The translations under genes and the position numbers were made by a program. The notes beneath the pieces are model-generated. The model saw only the letters and a program-made list of their open reading frames with translations. It was not told the origin of the DNA and did no database searches. Below, one piece after another: positions 1 to 9,027 of a stretch of 54,893 nt of DNA. Source of the DNA: Bacteroidales bacterium (lineage in GTDB: Bacteria > Bacteroidota > Bacteroidia > Bacteroidales > Paludibacteraceae); the NCBI GenBank assembly GCA_012519425.1, contig JAAYQF010000022.1, forward strand, positions 1 to 54,893, read 5' to 3'. Each line of letters opens with the position of its first letter. Positions within the stretch are counted from its first letter, which is position 1.

Positions 1-476
1 ACCGAAACTTTAAAATTAGCAAAACGGATCAACACAATGGGTTCTTCAGTGATATATTGTGGACATATAGCTTCTTTGATGTAATTGGTTAAAGCGGTTT
101 TGGTCATGCCGGCAGCCTTGATTTTGCCTATTACAGGAAAAGTGATATAGCCCTCTGCATCCACCAGGTAATTCTGCATGCTCATCCCGTATGAAAGATA
201 GGTGTTATTGCCTCCGCTGTACGTTCTGGAAGTTTCACCGGCAGGTACCAGGGGAAGATTAAAGGGCAGTGCAGCTTCAGGTGTTGTGGTATTGATAGTT
301 ATCATCAACACATCGCCAATTTTAATCACGGGATCAGGTATAGGTGCCTGTATTGAATCGGAGAACTCAGCATAAGCACCTGCTTCCTGCATATAAGCCA
401 CTTTTTGATATGCGTTACAACCTGCAAATGCAAGGATCAACAGCAGAAACAGAGATTTTTTCAAAACTTGAAACAT
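1..476 (-). CDS. Polysaccharide biosynthesis/export lipoprotein (Wza/BexD-like), 5' part
   Basis: The first 158 codons of a gene that continues past the left edge. The product would be the outer-membrane export lipoprotein of a capsule or exopolysaccharide system. Residues 1-20 are a lipoprotein signal (basic start, hydrophobic run, lipobox ending AFAGC with Cys20). After it come the features of a Poly_export domain: a PDPVIKIGDVLMI stretch near residues 48-60, and a later part with DAEGYITFPVIGKI followed by a GMTKTAL segment, the usual start of the SLBB-type region. The ATG at 474-476 follows an AT-rich leader. A housekeeping-type promoter lies about 350 bases upstream, with a small membrane ORF between. 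The family call is firm; the polymer exported cannot be told. Confidence 0.85.
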   Translation of the reverse strand, partial: MFQVLKKSLFLLLILAFAGCNAYQKVAYMQEAGAYAEFSDSIQAPIPDPVIKIGDVLMITINTTTPEAALPFNLPLVPAGETSRTYSGGNNTYLSYGMSMQNYLVDAEGYITFPVIGKIKAAGMTKTALTNYIKEAICPQYITEEPIVLIRFANFKVS

Positions 477-529
477 AATTTGTTTTATTTATTATTGATT
501 CTTTTGACTCTAATATCCACAATAATAGT

Positions 530-751
530 TTAACTATGAGCAATAAACCCCGGCTTGATAACATGGTGTACCCTAACAAGTATACATGACAAGCTAGCAA
601 TCAGAAAACAGGAAAGCACATCCGGTCTTTCTAAAAAGTATTGTTGGGGAAATTGGGCTGCAACAACGACTATAACAGCAAAAAGGAGACTCAGAAGTAC
701 CAAATCTAAGAAGGCAGAAATAAATTGTAATTTATTTTCCCGGGTTCTCAT
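530..751 (-). CDS. Small two-helix membrane protein, possibly a truncated sugar-transferase N-terminus
   Basis: A 73-residue ORF with a basic start (MRTRENKLQF) and two hydrophobic segments (about residues 12-34 and 46-62), ending shortly after the second. It lies between a good promoter and the export lipoprotein gene, so it could be translated from the same transcript. The reading frame stays open to 826, but that upstream start would precede the predicted transcription start, so the ATG at 751 is preferred. The first helix and basic start resemble the N-terminus of undecaprenyl-phosphate sugar transferases that often accompany export genes, but the remaining helices and the catalytic domain are missing. 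It may be a gene remnant, a genuine small membrane protein, or chance. I do not recognise a specific family. Confidence 0.3.
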   Translation of the reverse strand: MRTRENKLQFISAFLDLVLLSLLFAVIVVVAAQFPQQYFLERPDVLSCFLIASLSCILVRVHHVIKPGFIAHS

Positions 752-823
752 AAATATTTTGACTACTAAATAAGAACTGTATAAATGCTGATTTATTGTT
801 GTAGATTGACAGTTTTTGCAGCG

Positions 824-854
824 CAAAGGTAAATATTTTTTGGCTTTAAAGCAA
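824..854 (-). promoter_or_regulatory. Bacteroidota housekeeping promoter for the polysaccharide export unit
   Basis: On the minus strand TTG (854-852) is followed after 20 bases by TACCTTTG (831-824), a full match to the TTG/TAnnTTTG pattern. It points towards the small ORF and the export lipoprotein gene. Transcription would start near 817, giving a leader of roughly 340 bases before the lipoprotein ATG. Confidence 0.6.
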
Positions 855-989
855 TGAGTTAGGAGTGTTATTGGAAAATTTCTCTTATTACATCATGCTT
901 TGTTGATAATGGGGGTATTATTTGGGTTTTGATGGTATTGAATTGTCAAATAAACCAGACTTTAATAAAATTGGATAATTTGCTGTGAA

Positions 990-2351
990 TTACTGAATTA
1001 TGTCTATGATTTCTTTCAAGGAACAAAGTTGTTGGTCGCCGGTTTTCATATTTCTCAGCATAACTTTATTTTCCCGTATCTCATTTTCGCCTACAATACC
1101 CACAAAGGGGATATTTTGCTGGTCTGCGTAGCTCATCTGTTTTCTCATTTTGTCAAGGTCGGGATATAACTCTGCATTGATCCCGAGTTCCCGCAATGTT
1201 TTTAAAAGGGGGAGACAATAAGTCTGCTCCTTCTCACCAAAACAAACAAACAATATTCTCGTCTGTTCGCTTCGATTTTCGGGAAACAAATCCAGTTGTG
1301 TCAATACATCATAAATCCGTTCGGCTCCAAAAGAAATACCAACACCGGAAACACCCGGCATTCCAAACATTCCCGTCAGGTTATCATACCTGCCACCACC
1401 GGAAATACTGCCTATTTGCACATCCGATGCAATGACTTCGATGATGACTCCGGTGTAGTAATTGAGTCCGCGTGCCAATGTTAAATCCAATGACAACACG
1501 GCATTCATAGGTACTGTAGCACAGAGGTCAAACAAGGTTTCCATTTCCAAAACGCCCTGTAAACCAATCTCAGAAGAACCCAACACCGTTTTCAACTGTT
1601 GGAGTTTTTCAGCATTGCTACCATGTAAGTTCAGGATGGGCTGTAACTTTCCGACAGCTTCTCGAGAAATACCTTTTGACAACAATTCTTCGTTTACCTT
1701 TTGCAGACCGATTTTATCCAATTTGTCGATTGCAACTGTGATATGGGTCAAGTTTTCAGACTCACCGATGACTTCAGCAATGCCTGAGAGTATCTTGCGG
1801 TTATTCAATTTGATGAGCACCTTGATCTGCAGGCGTTGATACACTTCATCCAAGATCTGTATCAACTCCAGCTCATTCATTAAAGAATTGCTGCCCACCA
1901 CATCGGCATCACATTGATAGAACTCGCGATACCTGCCTTTTTGCGGACGGTCGGCACGCCACACGGGTTGGATCTGATATCTCTTGAAAGGGAAAGAAAT
2001 TCTGTGGCGATTTTGTACCACAAACCGGGCAAGCGGCACGGTGAGGTCGTAACGCAAACCTTTTTCTGCAATTTTTCCTGCCAACTGAAGACTGTTGGCT
2101 TCTTTTAATTCTTCTTCCGAAATGCCGGACAAGAAATCGCCGGAGTTTAGAATTTTGAACAATAATTTGTCACCCTCCTCGCCGTATTTTCCCATTAAAG
2201 TAGTCAGATTTTCCATGGCAGGAGTTTCAATCTGCTGAAACCCGTACAGCCGGAAAACTGATTTGATGGTATCGAAAATATAATTGCGCTGAGCCGTTTC
2301 CCGCGGTGTAAAATCACGGGTACCTTTTGGTATAGAGGGCTTTTGGGACAT
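990..2351 (-). CDS. hisS: Histidyl-tRNA synthetase
   Basis: A cytoplasmic class II aminoacyl-tRNA synthetase that charges tRNA-His, 453 residues, normal for the family. The N-terminus carries the typical KGTRDFTP entry. Motif 2 is seen as [20 protein letters not shown], and the histidine-specific loop as RGLNYYTG followed by a GGGRYDNL stretch. The C-terminal anticodon-binding domain (last ~95 residues) starts around [10 protein letters not shown] and ends at the natural stop. It lies 2 bases after rpsO and is almost certainly co-transcribed with it from the promoter ahead of rpsO. The start ATG directly follows the rpsO stop, and no better start is visible. Confidence 0.97.
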   Translation of the reverse strand: MSQKPSIPKGTRDFTPRETAQRNYIFDTIKSVFRLYGFQQIETPAMENLTTLMGKYGEEGDKLLFKILNSGDFLSGISEEELKEANSLQLAGKIAEKGLRYDLTVPLARFVVQNRHRISFPFKRYQIQPVWRADRPQKGRYREFYQCDADVVGSNSLMNELELIQILDEVYQRLQIKVLIKLNNRKILSGIAEVIGESENLTHITVAIDKLDKIGLQKVNEELLSKGISREAVGKLQPILNLHGSNAEKLQQLKTVLGSSEIGLQGVLEMETLFDLCATVPMNAVLSLDLTLARGLNYYTGVIIEVIASDVQIGSISGGGRYDNLTGMFGMPGVSGVGISFGAERIYDVLTQLDLFPENRSEQTRILFVCFGEKEQTYCLPLLKTLRELGINAELYPDLDKMRKQMSYADQQNIPFVGIVGENEIRENKVMLRNMKTGDQQLCSLKEIIDIIQ

Positions 2352-2353
2352 GA

Positions 2354-2623
2354 TTATTTTCTGATTCCAAGCTCTTTGATGATGGCGCGATAACGTTCGA
2401 TATCCACTTTTATCAGATAGTCTAATAAGCGACGACGTTTACCTACCAACATCACCAAAGCACGCTCGGTACTAAAATCTTTTTTGTTGCGCTTTAAATG
2501 CTCGGTCAGATGATTGATTCGATAAGTGAACAATGCAATCTGAGCTTCAGGAGAACCGGTATCCGTACTGGATTTACCGTATTTGGCAAAAATTTCTTGC
2601 TTTTTTTCAGCCGTTAAATACAT
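2354..2623 (-). CDS. rpsO: 30S ribosomal protein S15
   Basis: An 89-residue protein of exactly the expected size for S15, which binds the central domain of 16S rRNA early in small-subunit assembly. Family features seen: the [13 protein letters not shown] stretch near residues 20-33, the INHLTEHLK helix, and the basic [13 protein letters not shown] region. It is first in a two-gene unit with hisS. A complete promoter lies about 70 bases upstream of the start. The leader contains no structure I could recognise as the known S15 autoregulatory fold. Confidence 0.97.
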   Translation of the reverse strand: MYLTAEKKQEIFAKYGKSSTDTGSPEAQIALFTYRINHLTEHLKRNKKDFSTERALVMLVGKRRRLLDYLIKVDIERYRAIIKELGIRK

Positions 2624-2693
2624 GATAATGTAACAGTTAAATTAATAAATAGAGATCAAGCCCATAAAGAACTTTCCTTCATTTTTCGGTGTG

Positions 2694-2723
2694 CAAAGAT
2701 AGATAATTTTTTGTATACCACAA
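2694..2723 (-). promoter_or_regulatory. Promoter of rpsO-hisS
   Basis: Minus strand: TTG at 2723-2721, a 19-base spacer, then TATCTTTG at 2701-2694. It lies 71 bases upstream of the rpsO ATG and back to back with the tig promoter on the other strand. Confidence 0.65.
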
Positions 2724-2754
2724 TACAAGCACCAATTTATTACTAAAATTGTCG

Positions 2755-2762
2755 TATATTTG
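2755..2762 (+). promoter_or_regulatory. -7 element of the tig promoter
   Basis: TATATTTG matches TAnnTTTG, 27 bases before the tig ATG. No clear TTG sits at the ideal distance upstream, so the -33 box is weak or absent. Confidence 0.45.
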
Positions 2763-2788
2763 CAGCCCTATTTTTATAAAAAGAACAT

Positions 2789-4141
2789 ATGAACATCGTC
2801 AGAAAAGATCTCGACCCAACCAATGCGAACATCACCATCAGCATTGAAAAATCAGATTATGAAGCAAAAGTGGACAAAACATTACGTGAGTATCGTAAAA
2901 AATCTAATATCCCCGGTTTTCGTCCGGGCATGGTTCCGCTTAACTTGCTCAAAAAAATGTATGGCAAATCCATTTTAGCGGAAGAAATCAATAATATCCT
3001 TTCTGAAGGACTGTACAATTATATCAAAGACAACAATATTGATTTACTCGGAGAGCCTTTGCCCAACGAAACGGAACAGAAAGAAATAGATTTCGACAAT
3101 CAGGAATCTTTCGAATTTGTTTTTGACATAGCCCTGCCACCCGCATTTGAGGTAGAATTGACCAAAAAAGATAAAATCAAATACTACCAAATTACTCCGG
3201 ATGATACCATGATTGAAAATCAGGTAAAATCTTATGCCGGTCGCTTTGGCAAGTATGAACAAGAAGAAACGGTTGAGGAGCAGGATATGCTGAAGGGATT
3301 GTTGGTTGAATTGGAAAACGGGGAAGAAAAAGCCGACGGTATTCGTGTGGAAAATGCAGTACTAACACCTGCGTATATGAAAGATGAAGCAATTAAAACT
3401 GTTTTCGTTGGCGCGAAAAAAGAGGGTGAAGTAATTTTCAATCCCAAACAAGCCTACGAAAATGAAGCGGAAGTTGCTTCCTTGTTGAAAATGAAAAAGG
3501 AAGAAGTAGAAAATCTGACTTCCGATTTCAAATACACCATCCAAAGCATTACACGCTATCACGAAGCGGCGGTTGATCAAGATTTATTTGACAAAGTCTT
3601 CGGTGAGGGTACGGTTAAATCCGAAAAGGAATTCAAAGAAAAAATCAAAGAAAATATTGCAGAAAACTTGCTGCAAGACAGCAATTATAAGTTTGGTCTG
3701 GATGTCCGTGAATTCCTTGTGAAAAAATACAAAGATCTGTCTTTCCCGGATGCTTTTTTGAAACGCTGGTTGTTACGCACCAATAAAGATATGACGGAAG
3801 AAAGGGTGGAAGCCGATTATCCCAAAATGAAGGAGGATTTAACCTGGCAATTGATCCGTAATAAAATAGCGAAAGCCCATGATGTGAAAATTGAAAAAGA
3901 AGACGTTGAAGCATATGCAAAAAAAATCGCACGTTCACAATTTGCACAATACGGGATTCCTAATGCCGACGATCAAATGATTGAGCCCTACGTTCAGGAA
4001 ATGCTGCAAAATGAAAATCAACTGAACGCTATCATTGACAGAGTTACCGAGAATAAAGTAGTTGACATCATCAAGGAGGCTGTAAAATTGGATGTAAAGG
4101 AGGTTTCTATTGAGGAGTTCAATAAGATGTTTGAAAAATAA
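2789..4141 (+). CDS. tig: Trigger factor, ribosome-associated chaperone
   Basis: A 450-residue chaperone that meets nascent chains at the ribosome exit tunnel. The N-terminal domain carries the ribosome-docking signature GFRPGMVP at residues 43-50. A middle region (about 150-255) corresponds to the peptidyl-prolyl isomerase domain but is strongly diverged, as is usual in Bacteroidota. The C-terminal helical arms follow, with charged helices such as EKEFKEKIKENI and a final EVSIEEFNKMFEK. It stands alone in its transcription unit but precedes clpP-clpX, the same order as in many bacteria. Two bases after its stop begins a family A interspersed element that probably forms the 3' untranslated region. 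Confidence 0.95.
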   Translation: MNIVRKDLDPTNANITISIEKSDYEAKVDKTLREYRKKSNIPGFRPGMVPLNLLKKMYGKSILAEEINNILSEGLYNYIKDNNIDLLGEPLPNETEQKEIDFDNQESFEFVFDIALPPAFEVELTKKDKIKYYQITPDDTMIENQVKSYAGRFGKYEQEETVEEQDMLKGLLVELENGEEKADGIRVENAVLTPAYMKDEAIKTVFVGAKKEGEVIFNPKQAYENEAEVASLLKMKKEEVENLTSDFKYTIQSITRYHEAAVDQDLFDKVFGEGTVKSEKEFKEKIKENIAENLLQDSNYKFGLDVREFLVKKYKDLSFPDAFLKRWLLRTNKDMTEERVEADYPKMKEDLTWQLIRNKIAKAHDVKIEKEDVEAYAKKIARSQFAQYGIPNADDQMIEPYVQEMLQNENQLNAIIDRVTENKVVDIIKEAVKLDVKEVSIEEFNKMFEK

Positions 4142-4166
4142 GCAGTGTCTATAAGTGCCCAACTGC

Positions 4167-4227
4167 TGCACTTCGACTTCGCTCAGCAACCACGTTGCTT
4201 TCGATGGTTGCTGAGCCTGTCGAAGCA
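4167..4227. repeat. REP-like hairpin inserted in element A
   Basis: The left arm CTTCGAC-TTCG-CTCAGCAACCA pairs with the right arm TGGTTGCTGAG-CCT-GTCGAAG around a 12-base loop, a stem of about 18 pairs with one small internal mismatch. Copy 2 of element A has a short unrelated sequence here. The GTCGAAG/GCTCAGCAACC arms resemble palindromic repeats I remember from many Bacteroidota genomes, but copy number was not checked. Confidence 0.6.
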
Positions 4228-4304
4228 CGGGCTCAGTCACATACTTCAGTATGCTCCTTTGCCCTCAATCTCAGTGCCTTGCATTTGAACACTTCTAAGA
4301 CACC

Positions 4305-4440
4305 GCCAAGTTTGGACAATTTAGTTTTTTTGAGCGAAGCAGGCACAGTCTTGATTTTTTTTTGCTTCGTTTTTTTGTATCAAGACAAAAAAAATGAAGA
4401 AAGAGTAATACTTTATGAGTTGAACTCAGCGTAAAACACC
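4305..4440. repeat. Interspersed element R2, copy 1, flanked by a short duplication
   Basis: A segment absent from the otherwise parallel copy 2 of element A. It is bracketed by (G/A)ACACC at 4299-4304 and AACACC at 4435-4440, as expected for target duplication. It contains GTTTGGAC, then GAGCGAAGC, then an AT-rich hairpin with arms GTCTTGAT/ATCAAGAC (4348-4386) and a trailing AAATGAAG. The same order of motifs recurs at 33690-33841. Confidence 0.6.
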
Positions 4441-4509
4441 TTGTTATCTCACAGTTGAATATTTGTTCTGAAATAGCCGTCTTCATCATACAACTCCAAA
4501 AAATAATCG

Positions 4510-4517
4510 TACCTTTG
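4510..4517 (+). promoter_or_regulatory. -7 element of the clpP-clpX promoter
   Basis: TACCTTTG matches TAnnTTTG, 28 bases before the clpP ATG. A TTG at the right distance is not visible. Confidence 0.45.
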
Positions 4518-4544
4518 ATGTTAAATTATTAAATATTAATCATT

Positions 4545-5225
4545 ATGAATCAAAACGAATTCTTTAAATATGCGACCAGGCATCTGGGATTAAACAGCAT
4601 GCATTTGGAAAAATACCGGGATATCTCCGGCAATTATATATCGCCTTCCATTTTGGAAGAGCGGCAATTGAATGTAACGCAGATGGATGTATTTTCACGA
4701 TTGATGATGGATCGCATCATCTTCTTGGGAACTCAGATTGATGATTATACAGCCAATGTAATCCAGGCACAACTGTTGTTTTTAGATACTTCCGATCCCG
4801 GCAAGGATATCTCCATTTATCTGAATACCCCGGGCGGATCAGTGCATGCCGGCTTAGGCATATACGATACCATGCAGTTTATTGATTCTGAAGTTTCTAC
4901 CATCTGTACCGGCATGGCAGCCTCGATGGGAGCGGTACTGCTGGTGGCAGGTGCCAAGGGAAAACGTTTTGCCCTCACCCATTCCCGCGTGATGATCCAT
5001 CAACCTATGGGTGGTGCGCATGGACAAGCCTCTGATATAGAGATTACAGCACGCGAAATACAAAAGTTGAAGAAAGAACTTTATACCATCATCGCCAAAC
5101 ATTCCGGCAATCCTTACAAGAAAATTGAAAAAGATTCCGACAGAGATTACTGGATGACGGCAGAAGAAGCTGTTGCGTACGGTATGATTGACAAGGTATT
5201 GATTAACGAGAAAAAAATAAAATAA
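4545..5225 (+). CDS. clpP: ATP-dependent Clp protease proteolytic subunit
   Basis: A serine peptidase that forms the tetradecameric degradation chamber used by ClpX, 226 residues. The catalytic serine is Ser127 in GMAASMGA. The histidine is His152 in SRVMIHQPMGG. The aspartate is most likely Asp201 in the DRDYWM segment. The N-terminal ~35 residues are a little longer than in the E. coli enzyme, as is common in this phylum, and may include a propeptide. Its TAA overlaps the clpX ATG by one base, so the two are translationally coupled. Confidence 0.96.
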   Translation: MNQNEFFKYATRHLGLNSMHLEKYRDISGNYISPSILEERQLNVTQMDVFSRLMMDRIIFLGTQIDDYTANVIQAQLLFLDTSDPGKDISIYLNTPGGSVHAGLGIYDTMQFIDSEVSTICTGMAASMGAVLLVAGAKGKRFALTHSRVMIHQPMGGAHGQASDIEITAREIQKLKKELYTIIAKHSGNPYKKIEKDSDRDYWMTAEEAVAYGMIDKVLINEKKIK

Positions 5226-6457
5226 TGGCTAAGCAACAAAAAGGTTGTTCTTTTTGCGGACGCCCTGAATCTCAAGTTGGTTTTCTGATTATGGGCATTG
5301 ACAATGTGCGTATTTGCAATGAGTGTGCATTGCAAGCGGCTGAGATTGTTAAAGAAAACACCCTTTCAAAATCCAAGTCTTTACAGTTAAAGAGGGAAGA
5401 TATTCCTAAACCCATTGAGCTGAAAAAGTACCTGGATGAATATGTCATCGGACAGGACGAAGCCAAAAAATATCTTTCGGTAGCCGTATATAATCACTAT
5501 AAACGTTTATTACAGGAAGATGAACACGATGATGTAGAAATTGAAAAATCGAACATCATCATGGTTGGACCAACCGGAACGGGCAAAACCCTTCTTGCCA
5601 GGACTATTGCCAAAAAGTTGCATGTACCCTTTACCATTGTTGATGCTACCGTGCTGACAGAAGCCGGATATGTGGGTGAAGACATTGAAAGTATTTTGAC
5701 CCGTTTACTGCAAGTGGCTGATTATGACGTACAAGCGGCAGAAAGGGGCATTGTGTTCATTGACGAAATCGATAAGATTGCGCGCAAAGGGGATAATCCA
5801 AGCATAACACGTGATGTAAGTGGGGAAGGTGTACAACAGGGCTTGCTTAAATTGTTGGAAGGATCGATTATCAACGTACCACCGCAAGGCGGGCGAAAAC
5901 ATCCCGAGCAAAAAATGATCGCTGTCAATACGCAAAACATCTTATTCATTTGCGGTGGTGCTTTCGATGGTATTGAGAAAAAAATTGCAGCGCGCCTTAA
6001 TACCCGTGTTGTAGGATATACAGCAAACATTGAAACAGAGCAGATTGACAGGAAAAATTTGATGCAATATATTGCGCCTCAGGATTTAAAAGCATTTGGT
6101 TTAATTCCCGAAATTATCGGTCGTTTACCGGTTTTGACTTATTTAGAACCCCTGGACAGAGATGCATTGTTGAGGATTATGACAGAGCCTAAAAATTCTA
6201 TCTTAAAGCAATATGTCAAACTATTCAAGATGGATGGTATTGAACTTACCTTTCAACAAGATGTATTGGAATACATTGTGGACAAAGCCATCGAATTTAA
6301 GATTGGCGCACGTGGGTTGAGGTCTATTACTGAAACCATCATCATGGATAAAATGTATGAAATGCCTTCGAAAAAAATAAAAAGTGTTGTCATTGACTTA
6401 GATTATGCACGATCTAAAATAGAAAAGGCCAATTTCAATCGTTTAAAAATCGCATAA
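5225..6457 (+). CDS. clpX: ATP-dependent Clp protease ATP-binding subunit ClpX
   Basis: The AAA+ unfoldase partner of ClpP, 410 residues, a standard length. The N-terminal zinc-binding domain has Cys8, Cys11, Cys31 and Cys34. Walker A is GPTGTGKT at 115-122. Walker B is seen as [10 protein letters not shown], and the ClpX pore/RKH-type region and sensor [10 protein letters not shown] near the C-terminus are present. It overlaps the clpP stop by one base and is followed by an intrinsic terminator, so clpP-clpX is a closed two-gene unit. Confidence 0.97.
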   Translation: MAKQQKGCSFCGRPESQVGFLIMGIDNVRICNECALQAAEIVKENTLSKSKSLQLKREDIPKPIELKKYLDEYVIGQDEAKKYLSVAVYNHYKRLLQEDEHDDVEIEKSNIIMVGPTGTGKTLLARTIAKKLHVPFTIVDATVLTEAGYVGEDIESILTRLLQVADYDVQAAERGIVFIDEIDKIARKGDNPSITRDVSGEGVQQGLLKLLEGSIINVPPQGGRKHPEQKMIAVNTQNILFICGGAFDGIEKKIAARLNTRVVGYTANIETEQIDRKNLMQYIAPQDLKAFGLIPEIIGRLPVLTYLEPLDRDALLRIMTEPKNSILKQYVKLFKMDGIELTFQQDVLEYIVDKAIEFKIGARGLRSITETIIMDKMYEMPSKKIKSVVIDLDYARSKIEKANFNRLKIA

Positions 6458-6499
6458 AAATTCATAAAACAAGCATTTTAAGTGCTCAAAAAGTAAAAA

Positions 6500-6545
6500 G
6501 GCGGGATAAATGTAAAAAAAAACAGCATTTATTCCGTCTTTTTTT
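6500..6545 (+). terminator. Intrinsic terminator after clpX
   Basis: Stem GGCGGGATAAATG / CATTTATTCCGTC (13 positions including G-T pairs) around an A-rich loop, followed directly by a run of eight T. Confidence 0.75.
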
Positions 6546-6554
6546 CAAAAGCAT

Positions 6555-6584
6555 TTGTAAATATAAAATCTGTTTATAAATTTG
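6555..6584 (+). promoter_or_regulatory. Promoter of recQ
   Basis: TTG at 6555-6557, a 19-base spacer and TAAATTTG at 6577-6584, a full match to the Bacteroidota pattern. It sits just after the clpX terminator and leaves a leader of about 100 bases before recQ. Confidence 0.65.
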
Positions 6585-6690
6585 CTTTCCCTATAAAAAA
6601 TGATTTGGTTGTAATGGGACAAAAATTCAAGTTTTGACAATATTCGAATAAAAGTATTATCTTAGTGACTCAGTTTTGATTTTATGATAT

Positions 6691-8880
6691 ATGTTTAGTC
6701 ATTCAGAATTAAAAGCTCAATTAAAACATCATTTTGGCTTCGACACCTTCAAAGGCAATCAGGAAGCGATTATACAAAATGTCTTAGCTGAAAAAGACAC
6801 CTTTGTTCTTATGCCCACCGGCGGAGGAAAGTCGCTGTGCTATCAATTGCCATCCTTATTAATGGAAGGTACTGCTATCGTTATTTCTCCATTGATTGCA
6901 CTGATGAAGAATCAGGTTGATGCCATGCGTAATTTCAGTGAAGAGGATGGGGTCGCACATTTTTTAAACTCATCTTTAACCAAACAAGCCATAGATGACG
7001 TAAAAGCAGATATTTTATCAGGTAAAACCAAACTTTTATACGTCGCACCCGAATCACTCACTAAAGAAGACAATATAGAGTTCCTCAAACAAATTAAAAT
7101 TTCTTTTTATGCTGTTGACGAAGCTCACTGCATCTCCGAATGGGGACATGATTTCAGACCGGAATACAGAAGAATTCATCCAATAGTGAATGAAATTGGA
7201 GCAGCCCCGTTGATTGCGCTAACTGCCACCGCCACACCAAAGGTGCAGCATGATATCCAGAAAAACCTGGGCATGCTGGATGCAACGGTTTTTAAATCTT
7301 CCTTTAACAGAGAGAATCTTTACTACGAAGTTCGGAACAAAACCAACGAAGTCAATAAAGAGATCATCAAATACATCCTTTCTCAAGAAGGCAAATCGGG
7401 TATTATCTATTGCCTGAGTCGCAAAAAAGTAGAAGAATTGGCAGCTACCCTTCAGGTCAACGGAATTTCTTGTCTACCCTATCATGCAGGAATGGAATCA
7501 GCGGTCAGAACCGAAAATCAGGATAAATTCCTGATGGAGGAGGTACAAATTATTGTTGCCACCATAGCCTTTGGTATGGGAATCGACAAGCCGGATGTTC
7601 GTTTTGTGATCCATTATGACATGCCTAAAAGTCTCGAGGGCTATTATCAGGAAACAGGGAGAAGTGGCAGGGACGGAGGTGAAGGTCAGTGTATCGCTTT
7701 TTATTCTCACAAAGACCTTGACAAATTGAGAAAATTCATGCAAGGTAAACCTATCGCTGAACAAGAAATTGGAAATCAATTGTTAGCAGAAACGCAAACA
7801 TATGCCGAATCTTCGCTTTGCCGCAGGAAACTATTGCTTTATTATTTCGGAGAACAATACAAACAAGATAACTGTGGAAATTGTGATAATTGTATGAAAC
7901 CAAAGAAAACAGTAGACGGTCAGGAGCTCTTAGTCTTGATTTTAGAAACGATTGTTGCTATCAGGGAAAGATTTAAAACTGAACACATCGTTGATATATT
8001 GAAGGGTAACGAAACTCCGGACGTCAAATCGTATCATCACAATGAACTCGAAAATTTCGAAGCAGCAGCCGATGAAGATGAAAGATTCTTGCACACCATC
8101 ATTCGTCAGGCCATGATTTCCGGATTCATTACCAAAGAAATTGAAAATTACGGCGTACTAAAAATCACACCGGCAGGAAAAGCTTTCATAAAAAAACCCA
8201 CAGAGTTTCTTGTAGTAAAAGATATTGAGTATGATGATGATGACGATGATGCCGTTGTGAAATCAGGGGGTGGAGGTACTTGTGCTGCAGATGACGTTTT
8301 GTTTTCTTTCCTGAAAGACTTGCGAAAGAAAATGTCAAAGAAACTTGGAGTGCCACCTTTTGTAATATTCCAGGATCCTTCCCTGGAAGCCATGGCAACG
8401 ACCTACCCCATCACCATGGAAGAACTGCAAAATATTCCCGGGGTTGGACAAGGAAAGGCTAAAAGATACGGAGAAGAATTTCTAAAGATCATCAAAGAAC
8501 ATGTCAAAGAAAATGAAATTATACGTCCCGAGGATTTGCGTGTCAGGACAGTCGCCAATAAATCAAAATTGAAAGTGTCTATTATTCAGGCAATCGACCG
8601 AAAGATAGCCTTAGACGATTTGGCAGAATCCAAAGGATTAGATATCATGGAATTATTAGATGAAATTGAAGCCATCGTGTATTCAGGAACCAAGATAAAT
8701 ATCAATTATTTTCTGAATGAAGTGATGGAAGCCGATAAAATAGAAGAGATCTTCGAATACTTCAGTACTGCAGAAACCGACAAGATAGGTCCTGCCCTGG
8801 AAGAGTTAGGTGAAGATGATTTTGATGAGATTGAAGTAAGACTAGTAAGAATTAAATTTTTATCGGAAATCGGAAATTAA
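6691..8880 (+). CDS. recQ: ATP-dependent DNA helicase RecQ
   Basis: A 3'-5' superfamily 2 DNA helicase for recombination and fork repair, 729 residues. Walker A is PTGGGKS near 42-48 and the DEAH box is at 143-146. Motif VI is present as QETGRSGRDG. The RecQ zinc-binding cysteines are Cys377, 395, 398 and 401. A winged-helix RQC segment follows, then an acidic linker with a run of Asp (about 510-518) and a Gly tract, then an HRDC domain (about 532-605) and a C-terminal helix-turn-helix-like extension rich in acidic residues. This domain order is the long form usual in Bacteroidota. It is a single-gene unit with its own promoter. Confidence 0.95.
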   Translation: MFSHSELKAQLKHHFGFDTFKGNQEAIIQNVLAEKDTFVLMPTGGGKSLCYQLPSLLMEGTAIVISPLIALMKNQVDAMRNFSEEDGVAHFLNSSLTKQAIDDVKADILSGKTKLLYVAPESLTKEDNIEFLKQIKISFYAVDEAHCISEWGHDFRPEYRRIHPIVNEIGAAPLIALTATATPKVQHDIQKNLGMLDATVFKSSFNRENLYYEVRNKTNEVNKEIIKYILSQEGKSGIIYCLSRKKVEELAATLQVNGISCLPYHAGMESAVRTENQDKFLMEEVQIIVATIAFGMGIDKPDVRFVIHYDMPKSLEGYYQETGRSGRDGGEGQCIAFYSHKDLDKLRKFMQGKPIAEQEIGNQLLAETQTYAESSLCRRKLLLYYFGEQYKQDNCGNCDNCMKPKKTVDGQELLVLILETIVAIRERFKTEHIVDILKGNETPDVKSYHHNELENFEAAADEDERFLHTIIRQAMISGFITKEIENYGVLKITPAGKAFIKKPTEFLVVKDIEYDDDDDDAVVKSGGGGTCAADDVLFSFLKDLRKKMSKKLGVPPFVIFQDPSLEAMATTYPITMEELQNIPGVGQGKAKRYGEEFLKIIKEHVKENEIIRPEDLRVRTVANKSKLKVSIIQAIDRKIALDDLAESKGLDIMELLDEIEAIVYSGTKININYFLNEVMEADKIEEIFEYFSTAETDKIGPALEELGEDDFDEIEVRLVRIKFLSEIGN

Positions 8881-9027
8881 TCACTATCCTCTTACTTTTT
8901 TTATAATGTTCATAATATCAATCGAACATCCTGTTACTTTCAAAAACAGTATAGATGGATGGATCACAAAAAATTACCACCAATTGAGTCCACTTAAAGA
9001 ATTTCAAAAACAAAATAATTACACAAA

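Larger units (their letters stand above)
4143..4480 (+). repeat. Interspersed element A, copy 1 (carrying two insertions)
   Basis: Starting 2 bases after the tig stop is a segment closely matching a second copy at 9902-10062. Both open with a GTGT..ATAAG..CCAACTGCTGC stretch, share GGCTCAGTCAC then CTCCTT(T/C)GCCCTCAATCT, share TGCCTTGCATTTGAACACTT, and run on through ACACC/TTGTT to an AGCC end. The two ends are imperfectly inverted (about 24 bases, GGTGTNTTAGAAG.. against AGTGTCTATAAG..). Relative to copy 2, this copy is interrupted by a hairpin (4167-4227) and by a roughly 135-base element (4305-4440). It codes for nothing recognisable. Confidence 0.7.

Noticed and set aside
4195-4434. 79-codon plus-strand frame after tig
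   Set aside because: It lies wholly inside element A and its insertions and reads through the poly-T hairpin; composition is not protein-like.
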